DNA of 64,000 bases, from positions 62,001 through 126,000 of the forward strand of contig NZ_SMKG01000002.1 in assembly GCF_004348525.1 (NCBI RefSeq), in the 5' to 3' direction. A model generated the notes under the pieces. That model was not told the origin of the DNA. It made no database searches and saw nothing but the letters and a program-made list of their open reading frames with translations. Each line of letters opens with the position of its first letter. Within the stretch, counting starts at the first letter, position 1. Position numbers and translations under genes: made by a program. Origin of the DNA: Micromonospora sp. 15K316. GTDB taxonomy: Bacteria > Actinomycetota > Actinomycetes > Mycobacteriales > Micromonosporaceae. This document shows, piece after piece, positions 8,201-16,062 of the stretch.

Positions 8201-10463
8201 CCGGCAGGGCGAGACGCTGAGCCTCAATTCCCGCATCCTCGGCACCGCCGGTAGCGACGAAGAGGGTTGGCTGACACACACCGCCGCCACCACCGACACT
8301 CACACGGGCCTGCCCGCCCGCGCAGACGTGTCGACCGAGATGACGGAACCGCTGGACGAAAGCTTCGTAGTCGACCGGCTGGACAGGCTCGGCGTCGCCG
8401 CGATGGGCTTCCCGTGGACCGTCCGTCACCTCGGCCGCACCGCCGACGGCCTCGTGGCGGACGTCGACACCCAGGACGCCGAGACGACCGCACGCGGCTG
8501 GGCGCCCGTGCTCGACGCCGCGCTATCGATCGCGTCCGTGGTCTTCCCCGGCCGGCCGGTCCTACGCATGCCAGCGCGCATCGAACGGGTCACGCTTTCA
8601 CCGGCGGCGGTGAGTCGAGCCCGGATCGCCGTCCGCCGTCGCGGCGACGATGTCGTCGACTTGGAGATCCTCAACTCCTACGGCGAGGTGGTCGGTCGGC
8701 TCACAGGCCTGCGGTACGGCCTGCTCGACCTCAACGTCGAGCACCTCGGCGACGCGGCCGGCCTCGTGCACGTCATCACCTGGCGACCCGCGCCACAACT
8801 GGCCCGTCACCCACCGGACGCGGTGATACTGGTCGGCCCGGTCACCGCGCTGAGCAACGGGCTGGCCGCGCGCCTGGACCGCATCGGGGTGCCCTGCCGA
8901 CGCGTACCCGACCCAGACCGCCTCACCGACGGCGAGCTAACCGACACCCACACGATCGTGGTGGTGCCCGCCGACGCGCACTCGGGCGACCTGGCCGCGG
9001 AGGTCGCCGCGAACGCATGGCTGGTAGCCCGGACCGCGCGACGGCTCGCGGCGGTCCGGTCGGCGAGGCCGCCGCGGCTGTGGTGCGTGACCCGGGGCGT
9101 CCTCGTCTGCGCGGACCACGAGTCCCTGGGGCACGCGGCCCTGTGGGGGCTGGGCCGGATCGTCGGCGGCGAGTGCCCCGACATCTGGGGCGGCGTCGTC
9201 GACATCGGCGCCGCCCCGGACGACCTGTCCACACTCGTCGCGCTCGTCGGGACGAGCCACGGCGAAGACGTGGTCGCAGTACGGGACGGGGAGGTGTTGG
9301 TGCCGCGCCTGCGGATCGCCACCGCCGACGGGACCGACGCGCCGTCGCAGCTCTGCCGGCCCGACGGCACGTACTTGATCACCGGTGGGCTGGGCGCGCT
9401 CGGCCTGGAGGCGGCGTCCTGGCTTGCGTCGCGCGGTGCCCGCCGGATCGTCCTGGCCGGTCGCCGCGGCCTGCCCGACCGCAACGCGTGGGACCGGGTC
9501 ACCGATCCAGGGCAGCGGGCCGCCGTCGAGGCGGTCCGGGCGCTGGAGCGGACGGGAGTGACCGTCGTCGTGGTGGCGGTCGACGTCGCCGATCCGAATC
9601 AGGCCGCGCGGCTGCTGCGGCCCGCCGCCCTCGGGCTGCCGCCGGTACGCGGGATCGTGCACGCCGCCGGGGTGCTGGACGACCGGACGGTCGATGCGCT
9701 CGACGAAGACTCGCTGCGACGCGTGCTGCGGCCCAAGGTGGCGGGCGCGCTGACGCTACACACGCTGTTTCCGCCGGGCAGCACCGACTTCTTCGTCCTC
9801 TTCTCCTCCGCCGGCCAACTGCTCGGCCTGCCCGGGCAGGCCAGCTACGCGGCGGGCAACGCATTCCTCGACGGCCTTGCCCGGCACCGTCGCGCGGCCG
9901 GTGACGCCGGGGCCAGGAGCATCCTGTGGACGTCCTGGCGCGGGCTCGGGATGTCCACCTCCACCTCGGTCATCGACGCCGAGCTGACCGCCCGAGGCAC
10001 CGCCGACGTCAGCGCCGCCGAGGCACTCGCTTCCTGGGAACAGGTGCAGCGACACGACCTGGGCGAGGCGGTGGTGCTGCGAGTGCTGCCGGAGTCGTCG
10101 GGCGGCCGTCGCCCGCCGCTGCTCAGCGATTTGACCACCGACACCCACACGGACCGCGCCCCCGAAGCCTCAGCCCCTTCCTGGGCGGGTCTGGACGGGG
10201 CAGCGCTGCACGCGCACCTGCGTCAACGGATCAGCGAGCAGGTCGCCGACGAGACGCGGTTGCCAACCACCGACATTGATCCGCACCGTCCGCTGTCGGA
10301 GATGGGCCTGGACTCGGTGATGACAACGCGCATCCGGGCGGCCCTGGAGCAGGAGTTCCAGCTCGCGCTGCCGGCGACGTTGCTGTGGGACCAACCGACG
10401 GTCAGCTCGATCGCCGAGTACATCGCCACCCGGCTGAACACCGGCACGGATGGGGCCGAATGA
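5277..10463 (+). CDS. Iterative type I polyketide synthase, KS-AT-DH-KR-ACP (aromatic acid synthase)
   Basis: 1728 residues, ATG after AAGGAG. Domains in order: KS with Cys176 in DTACSSS, His311 (EAHGTGT) and His351 (NIGHLEAG); AT with Ser620 in GHSVGE and a VAFH motif typical of malonyl-CoA; DH/thioester-hydrolase domain with His925 in HPVRGVEIIP and Asp1080; KR with GGLGALG at 1370-1376 and Ser1511, Tyr1524, Asn1528; ACP with Ser1680 in GLDSV. There is no ER, methyltransferase or thioesterase. This architecture and length match bacterial 6-methylsalicylate and naphthoate synthases (ChlB1, MdpB, NcsB, AziB), which work iteratively and release a free aromatic acid. Which product is made cannot be told by eye; one bicyclic or monocyclic hydroxy-methyl acid is expected. 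Translationally coupled to the ligase gene. Confidence 0.95.
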   Translation: MTSSEPIAIVGMACRFAGGVDSPDRFWALLRDGRDTVGEIPDHRWSWYASQSLEHADAVAAATRRGSFLTDIAGFDADFFEITPREAALMDPQQRIVLELAWEALEHAGIPPRGLAGSDTGVFMGVGTDDYGRRLLEDLPRVEAWTGIGGAYCAVANRVSYVLDLHGPSMSVDTACSSSLVAIHLAAQALRASECDLALAGGVLVMAAPGLTLVLDAAGATAPDGRCKSFDAAADGYGRGEGGGVVVLKRLADARRDNDRILAVVRGSAIRQDGRTNGIMAPNGQAQAELMRRACRDAGIDPRTVDYVEAHGTGTPIGDPLEAGALASVFGVQRPAGRPLLIGSVKPNIGHLEAGAGVAGVIKTVLALGHGELPPSLHVSRPNPAIDWETAGLRVVTDVTPWPQGDAPRRAAVSGYGYGGTIAHLIIDGPEPPPDQIQGPEPTGPRLYPLSGATPTALRQYADRLADRLAADAGPDSIDVGHTLARRRSHLPHRCAVVANGRADLVDRLRAYAATGRGAVSGVAPSGGDRGIAWVFSGHGSHWTGMGRDLIADTPAFAAVFDQLDPVFRVELGLSPRAVLFDDQPQPVDLVQPMIFAVQVALAATWRSLGLRPAAVIGHSVGEIAAAVTAGILTLEQGARLVCRRSLLLRQVAGAGAMAMVGLDPDETARRLAGRGDVVVAINASPSSCVLSGDATAVTELTAQWREEGVQVRTVNSDVAFHSPHMDPLLDALRAAVADLPPTDARLPVYSTALADPRSTAPRDGAYWATNLRGTVRFTEAITAAAEDGHQLFLEVSAHPVVAHSISATLDSLPVGDTLVAYSLRRDQPGPEVLLANLGELHCHGAAMNWPALWPDGNLVELPTVAWQRRRHWAAEPPAPATVTQRHDRAAHTLLGGRNVVHGTTPADVWSTRLDRASRPYPGEHPVRGVEIIPAAVLLNTFLAAASTGRGWVDLTDIALRVPVSVTRPREIQVVRQGETLSLNSRILGTAGSDEEGWLTHTAATTDTHTGLPARADVSTEMTEPLDESFVVDRLDRLGVAAMGFPWTVRHLGRTADGLVADVDTQDAETTARGWAPVLDAALSIASVVFPGRPVLRMPARIERVTLSPAAVSRARIAVRRRGDDVVDLEILNSYGEVVGRLTGLRYGLLDLNVEHLGDAAGLVHVITWRPAPQLARHPPDAVILVGPVTALSNGLAARLDRIGVPCRRVPDPDRLTDGELTDTHTIVVVPADAHSGDLAAEVAANAWLVARTARRLAAVRSARPPRLWCVTRGVLVCADHESLGHAALWGLGRIVGGECPDIWGGVVDIGAAPDDLSTLVALVGTSHGEDVVAVRDGEVLVPRLRIATADGTDAPSQLCRPDGTYLITGGLGALGLEAASWLASRGARRIVLAGRRGLPDRNAWDRVTDPGQRAAVEAVRALERTGVTVVVVAVDVADPNQAARLLRPAALGLPPVRGIVHAAGVLDDRTVDALDEDSLRRVLRPKVAGALTLHTLFPPGSTDFFVLFSSAGQLLGLPGQASYAAGNAFLDGLARHRRAAGDAGARSILWTSWRGLGMSTSTSVIDAELTARGTADVSAAEALASWEQVQRHDLGEAVVLRVLPESSGGRRPPLLSDLTTDTHTDRAPEASAPSWAGLDGAALHAHLRQRISEQVADETRLPTTDIDPHRPLSEMGLDSVMTTRIRAALEQEFQLALPATLLWDQPTVSSIAEYIATRLNTGTDGAE

Positions 10464-12106
10464 TGATCGACGACGGACTCGTGCCCTGGCCGGAGGACCT
10501 GACGTACGCCTATCGCACGGCGGAGTGCTGGCGTGGCCGTCCGCTGGGGGCATACCTGTGGGAGTGGGCGGACCGGTGGGGTCGGCACGTCGCGGTGGTC
10601 GACGGCGACCGGCGACTGACCTACCGGGAGCTGGCCGAGCTGGCCGACGGCCTGGCCGAACGCCTGCGAGAGCACGGGCTGCGACGTGGCGACAGCGTTA
10701 TGGTGCAGCTGCCGAACTGCTGGGAGTTCGTGGTCGTCATGTTCGCCTGCTTCCGTCTGGGCGTGGTGCCGGTGCTGATGCTGCCGCAGCACCGCGAGCA
10801 CGAGCTGTCCGCGATCGCCACGCACGTGGGCATCCGGGGGTTGGTCGTACCGGACACGTGGCGCGGCTACGACCACCAGGCGCTGGCGCACCGAGTGGCG
10901 GACGGCCTACCGGGGCGGACGGAGGTCTTCGTGGTCGGCGCCGCGTCACAGGCCCCCAGCGTGGACGTGCGGCGCCTCATCCACACTGAGGGCGACGTCG
11001 AGGCGCGACGTCAACGCCTGGACAGTATCGCCCCGTCCGGGGCCGACGTAGCGCTATTCCTACTCTCCGGCGGCACCACCGCCGTGCCGAAGGTCATCGC
11101 CCGTACCCACGACGACTACGAATACAACATTCGGCGGTGCGCCGACGTCTGCCGGTTCGGCCGGGACACGGTGTACCTCGCGGTGCTGCCCGTCGGGCAT
11201 AACTTCCCACTCGCGAACCCCGGAGTGCTGGGGACGTTGTACAGCGGCGGCCGGGTCGTGCTGCTTCCCTCACCTCGCCCGGACCTGGCGCTCGCCGCCA
11301 TCGAGGCGGAGCGGGTAACGGCCACCTCCGTGGTACCGGCGGCGGCGATCAGGTGGATGGCAGCAGCCGCCGACTGCGACCGGGACCTGTCGACCCTCCG
11401 GCACATCCACGTCGGAGGCTCCATGCTCTCCCCGCAACTCGCCACGGCCATCGGTGCCGCCCTCGGCTGCGACCTGCAACAGGTCTACGGAATGGCCGAG
11501 GGCTTGGTCTGCTACACACCGGTCGACGCACCCCCGGACGTCAGGCGCGGTACGCAAGGGCGACCCATCAGCCCCTTCGACGAGTTGATCGTGGTCGAGC
11601 CCGGGACAGAACGGCCGGTGGCGGCTGGGGCCGTCGGCGAGTTGCTCACCCGAGGTCCGTACACACCGCGCGGCTACTACCGCGCCCCTGAGCAGAATGC
11701 CGTCTCCTACACCGCCGCGGGCTGGTACCGCACCGGTGACCTCGTCCGTATCACGCCAGCAGGGGACGTGGTGGTCTGCGGACGAATCAAGGACGTGATC
11801 AACCGGGCGGGTGAGAAGATCTCCGCCGGCGAGGTCGAGACACTCGCGCAGGAACTTCCGGAGATCGCTGAGGCGGCGGCGGTTCCCGTGCCCGACCCCG
11901 TGGTCGGGGAACGGGTCTGCCTCGTTGTCCGGCTGCAACCCCGCCGGAGGCTGACCCTGGACCGGCTGGCCGCGGCGCTGACAGCGCGAGGCCTCGCGGC
12001 GTTCAAGGTGCCGGAGCGTCTCGTCGTACTGGACGCCCTGCCGCACACTCCGGTCGGCAAGCCGGATAAGAAGGCGCTGCGGCTGATGCTGAGCAGGGAG
12101 GCTTGA
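10460..12106 (+). CDS. Aryl-acid AMP/CoA ligase (NcsB2/DhbE-like)
   Basis: 548 residues. The ATG at 10460 overlaps the PKS stop (ATGATGA), so translation is coupled to the PKS. ANL-superfamily motifs: SGGTTAVPKVIARTH (Ser203 region, phosphate loop), YGMAEGL, YRTGD, INRAGEKISAGEVE and the C-terminal GKPDKK with the acyl-adenylate Lys534. The overall form is that of 2,3-dihydroxybenzoate-AMP ligases and of NcsB2/MdpB2, which activate the aromatic acid as CoA thioester before it is joined to an enediyne core. The free acid released by the TE-less PKS is the expected substrate. The SdgC-like monooxygenase nearby also suggests a CoA ester intermediate. Confidence 0.9.
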   Translation: MMIDDGLVPWPEDLTYAYRTAECWRGRPLGAYLWEWADRWGRHVAVVDGDRRLTYRELAELADGLAERLREHGLRRGDSVMVQLPNCWEFVVVMFACFRLGVVPVLMLPQHREHELSAIATHVGIRGLVVPDTWRGYDHQALAHRVADGLPGRTEVFVVGAASQAPSVDVRRLIHTEGDVEARRQRLDSIAPSGADVALFLLSGGTTAVPKVIARTHDDYEYNIRRCADVCRFGRDTVYLAVLPVGHNFPLANPGVLGTLYSGGRVVLLPSPRPDLALAAIEAERVTATSVVPAAAIRWMAAAADCDRDLSTLRHIHVGGSMLSPQLATAIGAALGCDLQQVYGMAEGLVCYTPVDAPPDVRRGTQGRPISPFDELIVVEPGTERPVAAGAVGELLTRGPYTPRGYYRAPEQNAVSYTAAGWYRTGDLVRITPAGDVVVCGRIKDVINRAGEKISAGEVETLAQELPEIAEAAAVPVPDPVVGERVCLVVRLQPRRRLTLDRLAAALTARGLAAFKVPERLVVLDALPHTPVGKPDKKALRLMLSREA

Positions 12107-12540
12107 CTTCCTCCACCGCCATGAACGGCGGGGATCCCCTCCACGCTGCTCGCGGAACACGTAACGCCTGGGTGGGTTCATGCATCACCGCGATCCACCC
12201 AGGTTGCTCCGGCCTTACGTCCACTCCACACGCGGTCATCGTCTTCACAAGCCCTATGGCGACGGTGGTGCGTTGCGCCCCGGCTTGGTTATCGCCGGAG
12301 CCGACGGGACGTTGCACGGTCAGAGGCACGCTCAGGCCCGGCGGTCCTCCCGCGCGGGCCTTCACCCCCACCCTGATGGGCGTGAGCACTGGACCGCATC
12401 TCGGCAGCCGCACGCACCGCCGGCCGTCGGCCCAGGTCACCTCGCAGCGGCCGCCGGGCGGGCGACCGGCAGCCGCTGCCACCGGTCGGGAGATCGCTTG
12501 AGATTTTTCCCGGACACCGCTCATTAGCGGTCCGCCCAGT
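12107..12540 (-). mobile_element. Degenerate IS200/IS605-type tnpB 3' end remnant
   Basis: Directly after the ligase stop lies a short hairpin (CCGCC 12116-12120 with GGCGG 12127-12131) in a context close to the right-end hairpin that follows actinobacterial tnpB genes (on the minus strand: GGATCCCCGCC..GGCGG then GAGGAAGTCAAG). A second stem, CCTGGGTGG (12167-12175) with CCACCCAGG (12195-12203), and a minus-strand frame reading TACGVDVRP recall the tnpB C-terminal/guide-RNA region. No catalytic domain or transposase start is left. This is pattern recognition from memory, not an alignment. The first hairpin may now serve as the terminator of the PKS operon. Confidence 0.5.
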
Positions 12541-12702
12541 CGTCATAACTGTTAGAGCGCTCTTGATGCGACTCGATGGGCTTCAATACACCATGACACG
12601 GGTGCGCCTTGCGGTCCCATCGCGTCGCGTCACATCGCTCCCACGGGAGCGAAACGACCGGTCCTACCAGTAATGTGTCTCGCCAGGGAAATGGAGTACG
12701 AC

Positions 12703-13161
12703 GTGTCCGTCAGAAACTGGAAGATCACCATGCCCGCTATCGGCATCGCTGCCGTGGCGACCCTCGGCCTCACCGCCGCCGCCTCGGCACCGGCCGCCGC
12801 CGGTCCGGAGATGGGCCTCGGTGCCGCTCCCTCGGTCACCGTCACCCCGTCAGCCGACCTGGTCGACGGACAGGTAGTGACCGTGCGGGCCAGCGGCCTC
12901 CGGCCGAGCACCGTCTACCACATCGGCGAGTGCGCCATCGTCGGCGCTGACCTCCCCTGCAACGGCGCCGAGACCGTCCACGTCGAGGCGACCGCCAGCG
13001 GCACGCTGTCCACCAACCTGACCGTGCGGCTCGTTTACCAGGGGACGCTCGGCCCTGATGGGACGCCGTGGGGCACTGTCGACTGCGGCAAGGTGCCGTG
13101 CGGCATCGGCATGTTCAACGACCTCGGTGAAGGTGCCGGCACCGACATCTTCTTCAAGTAG
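12703..13161 (+). CDS. Neocarzinostatin-family chromoprotein apoprotein precursor
   Basis: 152 residues from GTG 12703, which has GGAG six bases upstream; ATGs at 12673 and 12691 have no good site. Residues 1-33 are a signal peptide with Ala-rich cleavage site. The mature part from about residue 41 (AAPSVTVTPSADLVDGQVV) matches the start of neocarzinostatin apoprotein closely, and WGTVDC near the end is also conserved. Four cysteines (77, 86, 128, 133) correspond to the two disulfides of that fold (37-47 and 88-93 in NCS). Mature length, about 112, equals the family. The loop before WGTVDC (YQGTLGPDGTP) lacks the Phe residues of NCS that hold its chromophore and looks more like the C-1027 apoprotein CagA. 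Such proteins bind and protect a 9-membered enediyne outside the cell. It lies inside the aromatic PKS cluster. Confidence 0.9.
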   Translation: MSVRNWKITMPAIGIAAVATLGLTAAASAPAAAGPEMGLGAAPSVTVTPSADLVDGQVVTVRASGLRPSTVYHIGECAIVGADLPCNGAETVHVEATASGTLSTNLTVRLVYQGTLGPDGTPWGTVDCGKVPCGIGMFNDLGEGAGTDIFFK

Positions 13162-13174
13162 GTCCGCGCCAAAC

Positions 13175-13210
13175 GCTGTTCCGGGTCGCATCTGCGCGGC
13201 CCGGAACAGC
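13175..13210 (+). terminator. Terminator after the apoprotein gene
   Basis: Perfect 11-bp stem, GCTGTTCCGGG (13175-13185) with CCCGGAACAGC (13200-13210), followed by TGTTTATG, 14 bases after the apoprotein stop. Confidence 0.8.
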
Positions 13211-13651
13211 TGTTTATGAACGATTGACGAGGCGGACGGAAAAAGTAAGAGGCGTCGCCATAATTCGACCGACGCCAAGTAGCAAACGGAGACGAAAGCC
13301 GGTCGAGCCGACCTGGGCGCAGATCCTGCACCCATTCCCTTTCACCACCAGCGACCGGCCACCTCCTCGACCCGAACCACGCTAATTGCCGTACGCATAT
13401 CTCTCGCTGCGCATCCACAGAGATGCTCGCCTGCACTCCTGGTTCTACGGTCGATTGACGGCTCGTCAACCTCGCACCGGTGCAGCCCGCCTGGGGCCGC
13501 GCCCGACCGCAGATCACCCGGCGGCGCCCTCATCACCTCCTGTGACCACGATCAGTCGATCTCTCGCCTCTGCCGTCCGACGGGATCACGGGGCATCGCG
13601 CCACGGGATGGGCTGGACCGGTCCGTCCATCGCCCGATCCAGGAGGTTCAG
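13211..13651. other. Intergenic region without recognised gene
   Basis: About 440 bases, with a patch of lower GC at 13210-13400. It presumably contains the promoter of the hydrolase at 13652. No convincing coding frame or operator was found. Confidence 0.5.
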
Positions 13652-14548
13652 ATGCGCCCACCACGACACGGCACCCTCGACGTACCAGGTGCCCGGCTGT
13701 ACTACGAGGTCCGCGGATATGGGCCGCCGATGCTGTGCATCCCCACCGGCAACGGCGACGCCACTCCGCTCGGCCCCCTGGCGGACAGCCTGGCCAAGCA
13801 CTACACGGTGATCACCTACGACCGTCGTGGTTTCTCCCGAAGTCCGGTCTTCGAGCCGACGGAAGACCACCGGCGGGTCGACGTCGACGCCCATGATGCG
13901 CGCCTGCTGGTCGACCACCTCTGCGACAAGCCGGCGGAGGTGTTCGGCACCTGCTCGGGTGGCATCGTGGCGCTTGCCCTCTTGCAGGCCCACCCGCACC
14001 GCCTGCATACCGTGGTCGTCCACGAACCGCCCCTGGCGTCGATCCTGCCCGACGCCGAGCAATGGTTGGCGTTCTACGACAACCTGTACCTGACCTACCG
14101 GGAGCGCGGCATCGACGCCGCCCGGGAAGTGTTCCGCGATCACGTGGGCCTGGAGGGCGAGACCCGGCCACCGAAGGACGTTCAGCTCCCGCCAGACCAG
14201 CTCGAGCAGCTGCTGGCCCGCCTCCGCCGCAACCAGGTCTTCTGGTACGAGCACGAGACCCGCAGCTTTCCCGCGTACCGCCCGGACCTCACCACGCTAC
14301 GGCGGCACTCCGACCAGTTGGTACTGGCCGGTGGCACCACCTCTAGGGAGCAGTACGCGTACCGCCCCAACATGGAACTGGCTCGGCTGCTCGGCCTGAC
14401 GATGGTCGACCTCCCGGGTGGACACGTCGGGCATGTCACCCACCCGTACGAGTTCGCCGATCGGCTCGTCGACACCCTGCGCGGAAAACAACGCACAACT
14501 CAGCCGTCGCGCAATGATCTGCACTGCCCCCACCCCGGATATAAATAG
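13652..14548 (+). CDS. Alpha/beta hydrolase with predicted Cys nucleophile
   Basis: 298 residues, ATG after CCAGGAGGTTCAG. The fold is that of small actinobacterial alpha/beta hydrolases: VITYDRRGFSRSP after strand 4 and a C-terminal GGHVGHVTHP with the catalytic His. The nucleophile elbow reads FGTCSGGIVAL; aligned with the usual G-x-S-x-G, the nucleophile position is Cys101 rather than Ser, as in dienelactone hydrolases. No signal peptide. Placed between the apoprotein and a secreted protein, it may be a tailoring or editing hydrolase (for instance on CoA or carrier thioesters), but no substrate can be named. Confidence 0.75.
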   Translation: MRPPRHGTLDVPGARLYYEVRGYGPPMLCIPTGNGDATPLGPLADSLAKHYTVITYDRRGFSRSPVFEPTEDHRRVDVDAHDARLLVDHLCDKPAEVFGTCSGGIVALALLQAHPHRLHTVVVHEPPLASILPDAEQWLAFYDNLYLTYRERGIDAAREVFRDHVGLEGETRPPKDVQLPPDQLEQLLARLRRNQVFWYEHETRSFPAYRPDLTTLRRHSDQLVLAGGTTSREQYAYRPNMELARLLGLTMVDLPGGHVGHVTHPYEFADRLVDTLRGKQRTTQPSRNDLHCPHPGYK

Positions 14549-14559
14549 CGTGTTAATTG

Positions 14560-14571
14560 TTCCGTACGGAA
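14560..14571. promoter_or_regulatory. Perfect 12-bp palindrome, possible operator
   Basis: TTCCGTACGGAA lies in an AT-rich patch (14540-14580) between the hydrolase and the secreted protein gene. It has no loop, so it looks like a dimer-binding site rather than a terminator. No regulator is known. Confidence 0.35.
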
Positions 14572-14758
14572 GATAACCGCCCCGACATGCACTTAATCCC
14601 ACCGGGCACCTGTTCAGCAATACGAGAGGCGGCATCACCCCGACCGTCCGACATACTGATTCCACGAGGCGACCAGGAACGGGAGGGCGACCAGACGCCT
14701 CAGTGATCGTGGAGGATTTCCGCAATCACCGAAACATTATTTCGACATGGAGAAAAAC

Positions 14759-15520
14759 ATGCGCAACAAGCGAACCGTCGTCACCCTCGCCGCGGTGGCG
14801 CTGGCCGCCCTGACCACGCTGTTCCTCGCGGGGAACGGGGCGGCCTCCGCCGAGGACCACAACACCGCAGCGCCCGGCCCGATGCACTTCACCACCGAGG
14901 AGCTCCGGCAGCTGCTGGACCCGACCGACGCGCAGCGGAAGACCGCCTCGGCGGTCGAACCCGTCATCACCATCGAGGAGGCGCTCAAGACCGGCCAGTT
15001 CGAGTCCGGCCCCGGCCTCACCTCCGAGCCCAAGGGCTGCCTGAACATGACGGACGCCCTGGGCGACCTGCGCTCGATCGAGGGCTTCATGCAGTCCGGT
15101 GAGCGGTCGATGGAGATGGCTCCGGACAGCCTCCAGCGGTACTTCATGACCGCGGTGTTCCAGATCCCTGGTGGTGCGGACGCCGCGATCGACAAGGTGA
15201 CCGAGGTGCTGCGCACCTGCAGCGCGGGCACCGTTCTGGTCGACACCGGCAGCGGTGAGCCGCTGCGGGGCAGCATCTCCTACGCCGAGCACCCGGCGCC
15301 GTCGCTGGACGGCGCCCGTACTTTCGCATCGACCCTCACGACCATCCTGCCCGTGCCCGACGCGTCCCGGACGACCGACGCGCCGATCGTCGCGGAGTGC
15401 GACGCTCAGCTGACCCTGACCGCCAACGGTGACCTGCTCATCTGGTCCGTCGAACCGACGGAGCGGCTGGCGACCGAATCGGTCAGCACCGTCTACGCCC
15501 GAGCCGTAGCCCTGAGCTGA
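14759..15520 (+). CDS. Secreted protein of unknown function
   Basis: 253 residues from ATG 14759, which has GGAG at 14749-14752; the ATG at 14747 is part of this site. Residues 1-32 are a clear Sec signal peptide (KRTVVTLAAVALAALTTLFLAG ... AASA, cleavage before EDHN). The mature protein has three Cys (in KGCLNMTD, RTCSAGT and AECDAQL) and an acidic, soluble composition; the shape recalls extracellular sensor-type domains of actinobacterial lipoproteins, but I cannot assign a family. It lies 2 kb from the apoprotein gene, between two other cluster-like genes, and ends at a strong terminator. Confidence 0.75.
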   Translation: MRNKRTVVTLAAVALAALTTLFLAGNGAASAEDHNTAAPGPMHFTTEELRQLLDPTDAQRKTASAVEPVITIEEALKTGQFESGPGLTSEPKGCLNMTDALGDLRSIEGFMQSGERSMEMAPDSLQRYFMTAVFQIPGGADAAIDKVTEVLRTCSAGTVLVDTGSGEPLRGSISYAEHPAPSLDGARTFASTLTTILPVPDASRTTDAPIVAECDAQLTLTANGDLLIWSVEPTERLATESVSTVYARAVALS

Positions 15521-15540
15521 TCCGCCATCGCCCTCCCAGG

Positions 15541-15570
15541 TCGTGCCTGCGCCAGCCGGCGCAGGCACGA
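15541..15570. terminator. Bidirectional terminator
   Basis: Perfect 13-bp stem (15541-15553 with 15558-15570, loop AGCC) between the converging secreted-protein gene and the membrane-protein gene. Confidence 0.85.
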
Positions 15571-15627
15571 CCGTCTCGCGTGCATCGCCACGACCCCCGG
15601 AACGGTTCGCCCCGGGAGTCGTGCAGT

Positions 15628-16062
15628 TCAGCGTCGGGCGCTGCGGATCATCGCCGCGATCAGCACACCGCCAACAGCGAGGTGCATCAACGCGAGGGCA
15701 ACCATCGCGCCACCCGTCTCCGCCATGGTCGGTCCGGCGAGGGAGAGCAGCAAGAAGACCACCGCCACGATGACCCAGATGCGCAGGCCATGGCGGGAGA
15801 CTCGCTCCAGGAGCGCGAGGAGCGCCCAACCGAGCAGGGAGATGATCAGCGCCGCGGCGACCACCATCCCAAGGTTGATCCTCGTGGGGGCCTGCCCCTC
15901 GGCCATCGTGGCGTCCAGGTCCACACCGGCGAGAGGCACCGCCACCACCCAGATGAGGACGGCCGCCAGCGCCGCAAGCAGGACACCGAGGGCGCGCTGC
16001 CGCCACCTCGGGCCACGGTTTTCGTTCAAATTAGCGACGGTTGGTGAGACCGCAGAATCCAT
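15628..16062 (-). CDS. DUF6069-like four-helix membrane protein
   Basis: 144 residues; ATG at 16062 follows AAGGATG. Four hydrophobic segments (about 24-46, 66-90, 95-112, 118-138) with a positively charged N-terminus and C-terminus. The loop VAVPLAGVDLDA and the segment LLALLERVSRHGLRIW match the DUF6069 family as I remember it. Function unknown; such proteins are common in actinobacteria and this one need not belong to the biosynthetic cluster. Confidence 0.7.
   Translation of the reverse strand: MDSAVSPTVANLNENRGPRWRQRALGVLLAALAAVLIWVVAVPLAGVDLDATMAEGQAPTRINLGMVVAAALIISLLGWALLALLERVSRHGLRIWVIVAVVFLLLSLAGPTMAETGGAMVALALMHLAVGGVLIAAMIRSARR

Noticed and set aside
5277-10463. Idea that this PKS is the enediyne core synthase (PksE)
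   Set aside because: PksE proteins have KS-AT-ACP-KR-DH-PPTase order and about 1900 residues; here the ACP is C-terminal and there is no PPTase domain. It is an aromatic-acid synthase.
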